This document shows, in pieces, positions 8,038 through 16,241 of a stretch of DNA of 64,000 nt; positions within the stretch are counted from its first letter, which is position 1, and each line of letters begins with the position of its first letter. The stretch covers positions 310,001-374,000 of the forward strand of contig UBMI01000021.1 of NCBI GenBank assembly GCA_900466475.1. Direction: 5' to 3'. Origin of the DNA: Hyphomicrobiales bacterium (GTDB lineage: Bacteria > Pseudomonadota > Alphaproteobacteria > Rhizobiales > Rhizobiaceae). A program made the position numbers and the translations under genes. The notes under the pieces were generated by a model. That model saw nothing but the letters and a program-made list of their open reading frames with translations. It was not told where the DNA came from and did no database searches.

Positions 8038-8982
8038 CTAGATGCGCCCGAAACGCTCGATCAGCAGATCGAAGAAACCGTCGGAATCCACGTAGCGCAT
8101 GACCTTTGCATTACGCTTTCGGTCGGTCACATGCCACCAGTCGACGACGGTCATGCCGACCGTCAGTTCGGATGTGACTTCGATCTCGACATTGCAGTCC
8201 CTGCCCTTGAAGAGGTCCGGTTTCAGCAGATAGGCGACGGTCGTCGGATCATGCAGCGGACCGCCGTCCGAGCCGTATTTTTCGATGTCGAAGCGCTCGA
8301 AGAATTCCAGCATCTCGACCATCGCCTTGGCAGGCGCGGTGCCGATATCGGCCATGCGCTTCACCCGGTCCTTGCGGGTCAGCAACTGGTGCGTCACATC
8401 GAGCGGCATCATGACGACCGGCACGCCCGAGCGGAACACGATATCGGCGGCTTCCGGATCGACATAGATGTTGAATTCAGCAGCCGGCGTGATGTTGCCG
8501 CCTTCGAAGAAGCCGCCGCCCATCATGACGAGTTCGCGGATGCGCGGGACGATATCCGGCGCCTTCTGGAAGGCCAGGCCGATATTGGTCAGCGGACCGA
8601 GCGTACAGAGCGTGACGGTGCCTTCCGGCTCGCGTCGCAGCGTTTCGATGATGAAGTCGACCGAATGCTGCGCCTGCAGCGGCATCGTGGGCTCTGGAAG
8701 CGTCGGGCCATCGAGGCCTGTCTTGCCATGCACGTGCTCGGCGGTGACGAGCTTGCGGGCGATCGGTCGGTCGGCGCCGGCAAAGACCTTGATATCGGTC
8801 CGCTCGCACAATTCGCAGATGATACGCGCATTGCGGCTGGTGAACGACAACGGCACATTGCCGGCGACGGTGGTGATGCCCAACACCTCAAGCTCTTCCC
8901 GGCTGCCGAAGGCCAGCATGATCGCGGCGGCATCGTCCTGGCCGGGGTCGGTGTCGATAATGATTTTTCTCGGTTCTGCCAT
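8038..8982 (-). CDS. Nucleoside hydrolase (IunH/RihA-like)
   Basis: Cleaves the N-glycosidic bond of ribonucleosides, releasing base and ribose, for nucleoside salvage. The calcium/ribose-binding signature DTDPGQDDAAAIM is at residues 9-21 counted from the start at 8982 (MAEPRKIII), and the C-terminal calcium-site region DGGPLHDPTTVAYLL is present. This start gives 314 residues, the normal family size; the frame extends 24 codons further upstream with Arg-rich sequence that looks non-coding. Purine versus pyrimidine preference cannot be told. It is transcribed divergently from hsp20 and has no transporter beside it. A ribokinase gene lies 43 kb away and could use the ribose, but nothing links the two. 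Confidence 0.92.
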   Translation of the reverse strand: MAEPRKIIIDTDPGQDDAAAIMLAFGSREELEVLGITTVAGNVPLSFTSRNARIICELCERTDIKVFAGADRPIARKLVTAEHVHGKTGLDGPTLPEPTMPLQAQHSVDFIIETLRREPEGTVTLCTLGPLTNIGLAFQKAPDIVPRIRELVMMGGGFFEGGNITPAAEFNIYVDPEAADIVFRSGVPVVMMPLDVTHQLLTRKDRVKRMADIGTAPAKAMVEMLEFFERFDIEKYGSDGGPLHDPTTVAYLLKPDLFKGRDCNVEIEVTSELTVGMTVVDWWHVTDRKRNAKVMRYVDSDGFFDLLIERFGRI

Positions 8983-9153
8983 CCGAATCGTTCCATCCTC
9001 TGGTGCGCGACGCCTGGCATGCACCTTTTCATTGTCTTTACGCTCCCGTCGCAAATCAACACAGCGCGCCGGGGCATGTTTTGATGCGGGGCGCTGCGCC
9101 CTTTGTCAAGGAAGCGATCAAAATGCGGGAGGCCCGGCCGGCGGCCATCATGC

Positions 9154-9182
9154 CTTGCAGCAGGCAAGCGTCGTCCCCATAT
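9154..9182 (+). promoter_or_regulatory. RpoH (sigma-32) promoter for hsp20
   Basis: CTTGCA at 9154-9159 followed 15 bp later by CCCCATAT at 9175-9182. This is very near the sigma-32 consensus (CTTGAA ... CCCCATNT). Transcription would start near 9189, immediately before the two-hairpin leader. Confidence 0.65.
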
Positions 9183-9190
9183 TAGCGGTA

Positions 9191-9245
9191 CCCGGATGCT
9201 GCATGTGAGGTCCGGGAAGGTCGCTTGCATCAAGGACTTTGGAAG
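9191..9245 (+). promoter_or_regulatory. ROSE-like RNA thermometer in the hsp20 5' leader
   Basis: The leader folds into two hairpins. The first pairs CCCGGA (9191-9196) with TCCGGG (9211-9216). In the second, 9217-9225 (AAGGUCGCU) pairs with 9233-9240 (AGGACUUU) around a 7-base loop, leaving G9223 unpaired. The AAGGA in the 3' arm lies 9 bases before the ATG at 9246 and is the Shine-Dalgarno sequence. The UCGCU opposite AGGA matches the UYGCU core of ROSE thermometers, which block translation of small heat-shock genes at low temperature in rhizobia. The pairing is worked out by eye; temperature response is inferred. Confidence 0.65.
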
Positions 9246-9671
9246 ATGAGCCGCATTACCCCTTTCGCCAGCCCGCTGCTTTTGGGCTTCGATGCCATGG
9301 AAAAGACGCTCGAGCGGATTTCCAAGGCCAGCGACGGTTATCCGCCCTATAATATCGAACGCATCGCCGCCGGTCACGACGCGCCCGAGCGGCTTCGCAT
9401 CACGCTTGCAGTCGCCGGTTTCAGCGAAGAAGAGCTTGATGTGTCAATTGAGGAAAACCAGCTTCTGATCCGCGGCCGCCAGGTCGATCAGGGCGAGCGC
9501 GATTACCTCTATCGCGGCATTGCCGCCAGACAGTTCCAGCGCACCTTCGTTCTCGCCGATGGCATGCAGGTCTTGGGCGCAATCCTTAAGAACGGCCTGC
9601 TTTCGGTTGATCTAATTCGCCCGGAACCGGCGCGTATGGTCAAGAAAATTAACATTTCGGTTTCACAGTAG
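9246..9671 (+). CDS. Small heat-shock protein, Hsp20/alpha-crystallin family
   Basis: A 141-residue ATP-independent holdase that binds unfolding proteins. The alpha-crystallin domain spans about residues 35-130 (PERLRITLAVAGFSEEELDV near its start), with an N-terminal arm of the IbpA type (SPLLLGFDAMEKTLERI) and a C-terminal INI motif fitting the IxI oligomerisation signature. The ATG at 9246 is chosen over the upstream TTG at 9225 because it has the correctly spaced AAGGA site and the family N-terminus. It has an RpoH-type promoter and a thermometer-like leader, and is followed by a DUF1150 gene 47 bp downstream. Confidence 0.93.
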   Translation: MSRITPFASPLLLGFDAMEKTLERISKASDGYPPYNIERIAAGHDAPERLRITLAVAGFSEEELDVSIEENQLLIRGRQVDQGERDYLYRGIAARQFQRTFVLADGMQVLGAILKNGLLSVDLIRPEPARMVKKINISVSQ

Positions 9672-9718
9672 CACAACGGTTTGTTGAACCGTTGGTCCCT
9701 TCTCTCGGAGGAACAGGA

Positions 9719-9976
9719 ATGTTGATGAAAGAAGCCACGTCGCGTCTGACCAAGTCTGAACTTGCCGGTATCGGCAATGGCGAGGTCGCCTATATCCGCA
9801 AAATTCGCAATGAAGAGGTCTCCAAATGCTTCCCCGAGGCTCCGGATATCGATCCGAGCGTTGATCTCTGGGCATTGTTTGGCGCCGATGGTACGCCGAT
9901 CCTGCTGACCGATAATCGCTCCAGCACCTTCTTCAAGGCAGCTGAAGACGAACTGAAAACGGTCAGCCTGCATTGA
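9719..9976 (+). CDS. DUF1150-family protein
   Basis: A small acidic protein of 85 residues of the DUF1150 family, function unknown. The ATG at 9719 follows a good GGAGGAAC ribosome-binding site. Recognisable features are ELAGIGNGEVAYIRKI near the N-terminus and a core LWALFGADGTPILLTDNRS. No signal peptide or membrane segment. It lies 47 bp behind hsp20 on the same strand, and as I recall this pairing is common in alphaproteobacteria, suggesting heat-shock co-expression and perhaps a role with the small heat-shock protein. That role is inference. Confidence 0.8.
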   Translation: MLMKEATSRLTKSELAGIGNGEVAYIRKIRNEEVSKCFPEAPDIDPSVDLWALFGADGTPILLTDNRSSTFFKAAEDELKTVSLH

Positions 9977-10040
9977 TCGAAACCGGCCCGCCGAGCACGG
10001 CTGGCCGACGAATGCATGTGTGAAGATCGTAATGGGCGAT

Positions 10041-10066
10041 GCAAGGGACTGACGTCAGTCCCTTGC
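10041..10066. repeat. Perfect 26-bp palindrome
   Basis: GCAAGGGACTGAC at 10041-10053 is followed directly by its exact reverse complement GTCAGTCCCTTGC at 10054-10066. It lies between the convergent DUF1150 and trmB genes. It could form a hairpin in RNA of either strand, but no T tract follows, so it is either a weak bidirectional terminator or a protein-binding site. Confidence 0.6.
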
Positions 10067-10154
10067 CCACACGCTAGCTGCTTTGCAGCATTTCCCTATT
10101 CTCGAAAAATTCCACTCAGCGGCAACGCCGTCGAAATTGATCCGTCTAGTCGGG

Positions 10155-10856
10155 TTAGACGCGCTTGAAGGTGAGATAGGCCGAAGAGCGGCCCTCACGA
10201 CGGGCCTTGGCTTCATAGCGGGTGCTCGGCCAGCCCTCATAGGGCGTCAGCCAGTCAGCCGCATTCTGCGCCATCCATTCGAAGCCGCCATGGTCGCGGC
10301 ATTTCAAGAGCGTCCAGTTCACATAGGTGTCAATGTCGGACGCGAAGCAGAACAGGCCGCCCGGTTTCAGCACGCGATGAAAACGGTCGAGATTGGTCTT
10401 GGAGACGAAGCGCCGCTTCCAGTGTTTCCGTTTCGGCCACGGATCCGGATAGAGCAGGTCGATCTGGTCGAGGCAATGATCGGGAAGCCAGTCGAGGAGC
10501 TGTGTGGCGTCGTCGTTGTAGACGCGCACGTTGCGGGCACCGGTCTCATCGACGCGTGCAAGCAGCTTCTGCATGGAATTGATGAAGGGCTCGACGCCGA
10601 TAAAGCCCGTCGAAGGCGTTTCCAGCGCGCGGTGGATCAAATGTTCGCCACCGCCGAAGCCGATCTCCAGCCGCAATCTTTCGACCCCATCGGGGAAAAG
10701 CGCTTTCAGCGGCTCCGGTGGAGCCGCCGAGAGATCGACGATGAATGCCGGGAGCAGGGTAGAGAGCCTTTCGGCCTGCTGCTCGCGCAGAGCCTTTCCC
10801 TTGCGGCGACCGAAAAAGGCTTCGGTCGCCCGACCCCGGCGTTCCATGTCCGTCAT
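10155..10856 (-). CDS. trmB: tRNA (guanine-N7)-methyltransferase TrmB
   Basis: Methylates G46 of tRNA using S-adenosylmethionine. The 233-residue protein has the SAM-binding loop LEIGFGGGEHLI at about residue 65 and the catalytic region LYPDPWPKRKHWKRRF in the second half, both diagnostic for TrmB. Its start overlaps the metK stop by 4 bp (ATGA-type junction), so the methyltransferase is translationally coupled to the enzyme that makes its methyl donor. Confidence 0.95.
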   Translation of the reverse strand: MTDMERRGRATEAFFGRRKGKALREQQAERLSTLLPAFIVDLSAAPPEPLKALFPDGVERLRLEIGFGGGEHLIHRALETPSTGFIGVEPFINSMQKLLARVDETGARNVRVYNDDATQLLDWLPDHCLDQIDLLYPDPWPKRKHWKRRFVSKTNLDRFHRVLKPGGLFCFASDIDTYVNWTLLKCRDHGGFEWMAQNAADWLTPYEGWPSTRYEAKARREGRSSAYLTFKRV

Positions 10857-12106
10857 GCAGCAGCCTTGGTCTTGACGGCTTCCTTGAGCGCCTTCACGAG
10901 GTCCGTGCGCTCCCAGGAGAACGAGCCGTCGCGACCGGCCTTGCGGCCGAAGTGACCGTAAGCCGACGTCTTCGCATAGATCGGCTTGTTGAGGTCAAGG
11001 TGACGGCGGATGCCCGACGGCGACAGGTCCATGTTCTGGCGGATCGCCGCTTCGACCTGATCCTCGGAAACGCCCTTGCCGGTGCCATGCAGGTCGACAT
11101 AGATCGACAGCGGCTGCGCGACGCCGATGGCGTAGGAGAGCTGTATCGTGCAGCGGTCGGCGAGACCGGCGGCAACGACGTTCTTGGCGAGATAGCGGGC
11201 TGCATAGGCAGCCGAACGGTCGACCTTGGTCGTGTCCTTGCCGGAGAATGCGCCACCGCCGTGGGGAGCCGCACCGCCGTAGGTGTCGACGATGATCTTG
11301 CGGCCGGTGAGGCCGGCGTCACCGTCAGGGCCGCCGATGACGAACTTGCCGGTGGGGTTGATGTACCACTTGCAATCGTCGGCGATCTTCAGGTCGCCGA
11401 GGGCTTCGCGGATATAGGGCTCGACGACGCTGCGAACCTTCTGCGAGTCCCAGCTGTCATCGAGATGCTGGGTGGAAAGAACGATCGAAGTGGCTTCTGC
11501 CGGCTTGCCGTCGACATAGCGCACGGTCACCTGGCTCTTGGCATCGGGGCCGAGCTTGGCAACTTCGCCTTCGCCCTTCTTGCGCGCGGCAGCAAGCAGC
11601 TGCAGGATCTTGTGGGAATAGTAGATCGGCGCCGGCATGAGGTCAGGCGTTTCCTTGCAGGCGTAGCCGAACATGATGCCCTGGTCGCCGGCACCTTCAT
11701 CGCCCTGCTGGTCGGCGGCGCTGTCCACGCCCTGGGCAATGTCGGCCGACTGCGAATGCAGGAGCACGTCGATCTTGGCCTTCTTCCAGTGGAAGCCGTC
11801 CTGCTCGTAGCCGATGTCCTTGATGGCGCGACGGGCCGCAGCCTTGAACTTCGACGGATTGATGACGTCGTTGCCGTCCTTGTCCTTCTTCATCAGGCTC
11901 GGCGGCAGGCGAACTTCACCGGCGATAACGACGCGGTTGGTGGTCGCCAGAGTTTCACAGGCAATGCGCACGCCCCACGGATTGATGCCGGTCTTTGCCG
12001 CTTCGCGGTAGACCAGATCGACGATCTCGTCGGAGATGCGGTCACACACCTTGTCCGGGTGACCTTCGGCAACAGATTCGCTGGTAAAGAAATAGTTCGC
12101 GCGCAT
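10853..12106 (-). CDS. metK: S-adenosylmethionine synthetase
   Basis: Makes S-adenosylmethionine from methionine and ATP. The 417 residues include the N-terminal ATP-site motif GHPDKVCDRISDEIVD, the family signature GAGDQGIMFGYA and the phosphate-binding GGGAFSGKD, in that order; the protein is somewhat longer than the E. coli enzyme because of insertions typical of alphaproteobacteria. It lies between praR and trmB on the minus strand. I searched the 178-bp leader for a SAM riboswitch and could not recognise one. Confidence 0.97.
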   Translation of the reverse strand: MRANYFFTSESVAEGHPDKVCDRISDEIVDLVYREAAKTGINPWGVRIACETLATTNRVVIAGEVRLPPSLMKKDKDGNDVINPSKFKAAARRAIKDIGYEQDGFHWKKAKIDVLLHSQSADIAQGVDSAADQQGDEGAGDQGIMFGYACKETPDLMPAPIYYSHKILQLLAAARKKGEGEVAKLGPDAKSQVTVRYVDGKPAEATSIVLSTQHLDDSWDSQKVRSVVEPYIREALGDLKIADDCKWYINPTGKFVIGGPDGDAGLTGRKIIVDTYGGAAPHGGGAFSGKDTTKVDRSAAYAARYLAKNVVAAGLADRCTIQLSYAIGVAQPLSIYVDLHGTGKGVSEDQVEAAIRQNMDLSPSGIRRHLDLNKPIYAKTSAYGHFGRKAGRDGSFSWERTDLVKALKEAVKTKAAA

Positions 12107-12231
12107 TCCGGGATTCCCCTCAAAGAATAAAAGCGGTCTAGTAGGTACTCACTTCGTGCTCTGATGACAAGCACAGAAGGACATAAATATATCTTTATAT
12201 CTGCGGCGAAATGACAAATTTTGCCCCAAAA

Positions 12232-12261
12232 ACGCAAAAAGGCGGCCTTTTGAGCCGCCTT
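12232..12261 (-). terminator. Intrinsic terminator after praR
   Basis: On the minus strand AAGGCGGC (from 12261 to 12254) pairs with GCCGCCTT (12246 to 12239), followed by TTTGCGTTTTT. It lies just beyond the stop of the Xre regulator and separates it from metK. Confidence 0.8.
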
Positions 12262-12284
12262 AAGCTTTCCGAGCGTGGAGACGC

Positions 12285-12704
12285 TCAGTCGGAATCGGCT
12301 TCCGCCGCAAGTGCCTTCACCAGTTCGACGACTTTGCGACGAACCTTGGGATCGGTGATCTTCACAAATGCGCGGTTGAGCTGGAGTCCTTCCGAAGAGG
12401 AGAGGAAATCCACGACATAGTTCGAGCTCGAGGTTTCCGCCATACCGGTCAAGGCACCGGAATGTTCACCGGGAGCGTCTTCGAAGAAGAAGGAAACCGG
12501 AACGTTGAGGATGCTCGAAATGTTCTGCAGGCGGCTGGCGCCAACGCGGTTGGTGCCCTTCTCGTATTTCTGGATTTGCTGAAAGGTGATGCCGAGGCTT
12601 TCGCCGAGCTTCTCCTGGCTCATGCCTAACATGGTACGGCGAAGTCGAATGCGGCTACCGACATGGATGTCGATAGGATTCGGCTTCTTCTTATTTTCAA
12701 TCAT
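12285..12704 (-). CDS. praR: Xre-family regulator, PraR/PhrR-like
   Basis: A 139-residue DNA-binding protein with a Cro/C1-type helix-turn-helix at about residues 15-70 (MSQEKLGESLGITFQQIQKY, then YEKGTNRVGASRLQNISSIL) and a C-terminal tail rich in Ser and charged residues. It resembles the rhizobial PhrR/PraR proteins; in R. leguminosarum PraR represses quorum-sensing and attachment genes. As I recall, praR lies between lnt and metK there, as here. It has its own terminator and a candidate promoter. The functional transfer rests on similarity from memory. Confidence 0.8.
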   Translation of the reverse strand: MIENKKKPNPIDIHVGSRIRLRRTMLGMSQEKLGESLGITFQQIQKYEKGTNRVGASRLQNISSILNVPVSFFFEDAPGEHSGALTGMAETSSSNYVVDFLSSSEGLQLNRAFVKITDPKVRRKVVELVKALAAEADSD

Positions 12705-12832
12705 GGTCGTGCCCTAGCAAAGAAAAATTCAACCCTGTTCTAACCGGCATGCCCTGACCTCATTCCGTAACGCCACGTTGCAAGTCGCGATAACCCACCT
12801 TGAAGCATACGTTACTAACGCCGATTGCGACC

Positions 12833-12861
12833 ACTATGCAATTTTAGGGGTTTTTGGTCAA
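12833..12861 (-). promoter_or_regulatory. Candidate promoter for praR
   Basis: On the minus strand TTGACC (12861-12856) and CATAGT (12838-12833) are 17 bp apart. The -35 element overlaps the stop codon of lnt, leaving about 130 bp of leader before the praR start. Moderate match to the housekeeping consensus. Confidence 0.35.
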
Positions 12862-14462
12862 TTCAACCTGGAAATAAAACCCCTGCGTGAAATTAGCGCA
12901 ATGGCCATCAGTAACGTTTCAGTCAACCAGAAGTACGTTTGGCGGGGATATGGGCTTCCAGTGTTTTTTTGCAATCCATCGAGAGTTGCATCAATAAAGC
13001 CCATCTCGTCCAATTTAAGACCTGCAACGATTTCGCCGCGTGCGTCTACAACCGCCGAAATTCCGCTATTCGCATCGCGAATCAGCGGCAGACCGGTCTC
13101 GACCGCCCGTACGCGTGCCTGCTGAAAATGCTGGTAAGGACCCGGCGTCGAGCCGAACCAGCTGTCGTTCGTGATGTTGAGAATAGCGTTCGCTTGACCG
13201 ATGTCGCCGGTCATTTCGTCCGGGAAGATGATCTCGTAGCAGACGAGCGGATAGAATTTCAGCCCGCTCGGAAGTTCGAGCAGATGACGGCTGGCGGCTG
13301 CCGAAAAGCCGCCCGGCATCTCCACCACATTCTGGATGCCGAGTTCGTTGAGCATCTCTTCGAAGGGAAGATATTCACCGAAAGGAACGAGATGCACCTT
13401 GTCGGAGGCGGCGACGATCTGCCCCCGCCCGTCGATCACATAGATCGAATTATAGTAGCGGGTAGGATAGCCGGGGCCGAGTTCTTCAGCGCGGACAGCG
13501 CCCGCGATCAGGATCTGGTCGTCATCGAGCGTGTCGGCAATCCGGGTCAATGCATCCTGGTTGTCCGTGAGGATGAAGGGGATCGAAGTTTCCGGCCAGA
13601 CGATGATGTCGGGCTTCTTGCCACCGTCCTTGGGAGGCTCACTTGAGAGCTTGAGATGGGTCTCGAAGATAGCCTCGCGATCCGCATCGCTGTCCATCTT
13701 GGCCGTCTGGTCGATTGCCGGCTGCACGAGGCGCACCACGGGCCGTTTGTCCTCGGGTAATGCTTCGGGTTTCGGCGCGAGATAGAGAATGTAGGCGCCA
13801 TAACCGAGATGCACTGCAAAGAGGATCGCCGCGAGGCTGACGCCGAGTTTCGCTCCCTGTCGGGTTCCGATGAGGGCAGGGGCAGCAAAGACGAAGACCG
13901 AGAGAGCGGTGACCCCCATGGTGCCGATCACATGCGCCGACTGCATCATGATAGGCATCGGCATCATGGCATATCCGATGGCGTTCCACGGAAAACCTGT
14001 GAAGATGAAGCTGCGCACCCACTCAAGCAAGCCGAAGCTGGCAGCAAGTGCTGCAATCCGCCCCATGCCGTCGGACCAGAAGATACGCGCAAGAGCCGCG
14101 GCCAAGCCGTAGAAGACGGCAAGACAGGCCGGAAGCCCGAGTATCGCGAGCGGCAACGCCCAGGCAAATTCATCTGAATCGATCAGCAGGGCATGCCCGA
14201 GCCACCAGAGCCCGGCAACGAAATAGCCGAAGCCGAACAGCCAGCCCGTGGCGAATGCCGGCCAGAGCCTGCCGGCAAGTCTGCTTTCGGGAGAGGCGGC
14301 CGCCCCGTCGATCAGCCAGACGAGCAGCGTGAAGGAGACGAACATCGCGGCGAAGAAGCCGATCGGAGGCAGCGCCAGGACACCGAAGGCGCCGGCGGCG
14401 ATCGCAAGCAATGACCGTTTGAACCCCCAGACGAGGATAATCCTGTCCGCAAGCCGCTCCAT
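12858..14462 (-). CDS. lnt: Apolipoprotein N-acyltransferase
   Basis: Inner-membrane enzyme that adds the third acyl chain to lipoproteins after LspA cleavage. The protein has 534 residues from the ATG at 14462 (MERLADRIILVWG), which has a GGGAG ribosome-binding site. An N-terminal block of six to seven membrane helices precedes a periplasmic nitrilase-like domain whose triad is visible: Glu in VWPETSIPF, Lys in DKVHLVPFGEYLP and Cys in PLVCYEIIFPDE. A C-terminal helix ends the protein. It lies downstream of the CorC-type gene, as in many proteobacteria. Confidence 0.96.
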   Translation of the reverse strand: MERLADRIILVWGFKRSLLAIAAGAFGVLALPPIGFFAAMFVSFTLLVWLIDGAAASPESRLAGRLWPAFATGWLFGFGYFVAGLWWLGHALLIDSDEFAWALPLAILGLPACLAVFYGLAAALARIFWSDGMGRIAALAASFGLLEWVRSFIFTGFPWNAIGYAMMPMPIMMQSAHVIGTMGVTALSVFVFAAPALIGTRQGAKLGVSLAAILFAVHLGYGAYILYLAPKPEALPEDKRPVVRLVQPAIDQTAKMDSDADREAIFETHLKLSSEPPKDGGKKPDIIVWPETSIPFILTDNQDALTRIADTLDDDQILIAGAVRAEELGPGYPTRYYNSIYVIDGRGQIVAASDKVHLVPFGEYLPFEEMLNELGIQNVVEMPGGFSAAASRHLLELPSGLKFYPLVCYEIIFPDEMTGDIGQANAILNITNDSWFGSTPGPYQHFQQARVRAVETGLPLIRDANSGISAVVDARGEIVAGLKLDEMGFIDATLDGLQKNTGSPYPRQTYFWLTETLLMAIALISRRGFISRLN

Positions 14463-14595
14463 GCGCACTCCCATCAAAGCCGCGAATCAATCCAATCGCA
14501 GTCTTTCAAAAAAGCGCGCGCTTGTCGTCTTGCAGGATCGGACTGAAAATCGGAATCCGCTTTCGGAAGGCCTGACGCTACGCTCTTGGAAAACG

Positions 14596-15729
14596 TCAGT
14601 TTGCAGTCGATTCCGCAGGCCGGTCGTCGTTGCCCTCGCCGATGGACGGTCCGTCATCTGCCTTGGCGCGACGGCGGATTGCCTGGCGCTTGCGGGTGAT
14701 GCGCACCCGCTTGATGCGCCGCGGATCCGCGTCGAGGATGTGGAATTCGAAATCCGGCAAGGCCTGGACGACTTCTCCACGCACGGGGATGCGCCCCAGT
14801 GCGGAGAAGATCAGGCCGCCCAGCGTATCGACTTCATCAATCTGCTCGCTGATGTCGAAATCCGGCCCGATGGCCTCGGCAATCTCCTCGAGCTCGACGC
14901 GGGCATCGGCAACGAACATGTCTTCCGAAACACGTTTGAACATGACTTCTTCATCGTCATGCTCGTCATCGATATCGCCGATCACCATCTCGACGATGTC
15001 TTCATGCGAGGCAAGGCCGTCCGTGCCGCCATATTCGTCGATGACCAGCGCCATCTGTGTGCGGTTCACCTGCATGCGACGCAGGAGATCGGATGCCAGC
15101 ATGGAAGGCGGCACGAAAAGGATCTGTCTGATAATGCCCGTTTCGGCGAGCGTCTTCTGCAGGTCGACGCGTCCGAGATCGAAATTCGGCTTGGCCGAGC
15201 GCGCCACCTTCTGGAGGTTCTCCAGAGAGACTTCGATCGTCGGCGCGCCCGCCGCCGGCTTCGTGCCGCCGCGGCGCTTGTTACGCGCCTGCTTGGCGAC
15301 ATAGGAAAGAAGGTCGCGGATATGCACCATGCCGCGCGGGTCATCGAGCGTTTCGGCATAAACCGGCATGCGCGAGCGGCCGCTTTCCTCGAAGAGGATC
15401 ATCAGTTCGCCGATCGTGATGTTCTGGTCGACCGCCTCGATATCGGCACGCGGCACCATGACGTCGGCAACGCGCACCTCACGGAAGCGCAGGATATTGT
15501 GGAGCATTGCCCGTTCGTCGGGCGAAAACGCGTCCGCTGCAGCCGGGTCGGTCATCAGCGCGTCGGCAATATCTTCGCGCAGACGCGAGCCCTGTTGTGG
15601 TCTCAAGATGCGCGCGGCGCGTGACCAGAAGGATTGCGGTCGGTGTCGACTACTTCCACCCTCGTCGGAAGAGGAGGATTGGTCGGAGTCCTTGGCGTCT
15701 GACGCCGGCTTCGTTGAAAAGTCGCTCAT
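14596..15729 (-). CDS. CorC/TlyC-type CBS-domain protein
   Basis: A 377-residue soluble protein of the hemolysin/CorC family. After a charged, Ser-rich N-terminus come two CBS motifs (about residues 90-220, beginning VADVMVPRADIEAVDQN) and a C-terminal CorC_HlyC domain (about residues 265-350, DISEQIDEVDTLGGLIFSAL). It lacks the DUF21 membrane domain of longer relatives. E. coli CorC was linked to magnesium efflux; the alphaproteobacterial role is uncertain. Its start overlaps the ybeY stop by 4 bp, and lnt follows after 133 bp. Confidence 0.9.
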   Translation of the reverse strand: MSDFSTKPASDAKDSDQSSSSDEGGSSRHRPQSFWSRAARILRPQQGSRLREDIADALMTDPAAADAFSPDERAMLHNILRFREVRVADVMVPRADIEAVDQNITIGELMILFEESGRSRMPVYAETLDDPRGMVHIRDLLSYVAKQARNKRRGGTKPAAGAPTIEVSLENLQKVARSAKPNFDLGRVDLQKTLAETGIIRQILFVPPSMLASDLLRRMQVNRTQMALVIDEYGGTDGLASHEDIVEMVIGDIDDEHDDEEVMFKRVSEDMFVADARVELEEIAEAIGPDFDISEQIDEVDTLGGLIFSALGRIPVRGEVVQALPDFEFHILDADPRRIKRVRITRKRQAIRRRAKADDGPSIGEGNDDRPAESTAN

Positions 15730-16241
15730 GGTTCCATTTTAAGGTCTTGACCCTCGTAGGGGTCAGATAGGCCGAGTACTGCCAAAATGCGAGTCTCCAG
15801 CCCCTCCATAATTTCGGCTTCGTCATTATTCATATGGTCGTAGCCGAGCAGATGCAAGAAACCATGCACCATAAGGTGGGTCAGATGATCGTCAAAGCTC
15901 TTTTCGAGCTCTTGCGCTTCGCGCTCCACCGTTTCCAGGGCGATGATGATATCGCCGAGCATCGGGCCCGGCATTTTGCCGGGTTTGACCGGGAAAGCCG
16001 GAAACGACAGCACGTTGGTCGGCTTGTCCTTGCCGCGCCATTCCGCATTGATGTCCTGGATGGAGGCATCGTCGGTGAAGACGAGCGAAACTTCCGGCGG
16101 CATCTTCGGGAAGGGTTGTTTTTCCTCTTCCCTCAGATAAGTGACAGCCGCGCCCAACACGCGTTCGGCAAGGGCATGCAATACATCTTCGGCGGGCCAG
16201 CCCGTGTCCTCGATGCTGATCTGTATGTCGAGCTCGGCCAT
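15726..16241 (-). CDS. ybeY: Endoribonuclease YbeY
   Basis: Zinc-dependent single-strand endoribonuclease needed for 16S rRNA 3'-end maturation and ribosome quality control; also studied in S. meliloti, where it affects sRNA regulation. The 171-residue protein carries the family metal site HGFLHLLGYDH (H-x3-H-x5-H) in its C-terminal third and the conserved Arg-containing NAEWRGKDKPTNVLSF before it. It overlaps corC by 4 bp and phoH by 1 bp, so the three form a translationally coupled block. Confidence 0.96.
   Translation of the reverse strand: MAELDIQISIEDTGWPAEDVLHALAERVLGAAVTYLREEEKQPFPKMPPEVSLVFTDDASIQDINAEWRGKDKPTNVLSFPAFPVKPGKMPGPMLGDIIIALETVEREAQELEKSFDDHLTHLMVHGFLHLLGYDHMNNDEAEIMEGLETRILAVLGLSDPYEGQDLKMEP

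Noticed and set aside
10952..12130. 392-codon open frame opposite metK
   Set aside because: Antisense shadow of a clear SAM synthetase.
12107..12231. Possible SAM riboswitch in front of metK
   Set aside because: I could find only a weak 5-bp hairpin and none of the conserved cores of SAM-I, SAM-II or SAM/SAH classes by eye. A covariance search would settle it.
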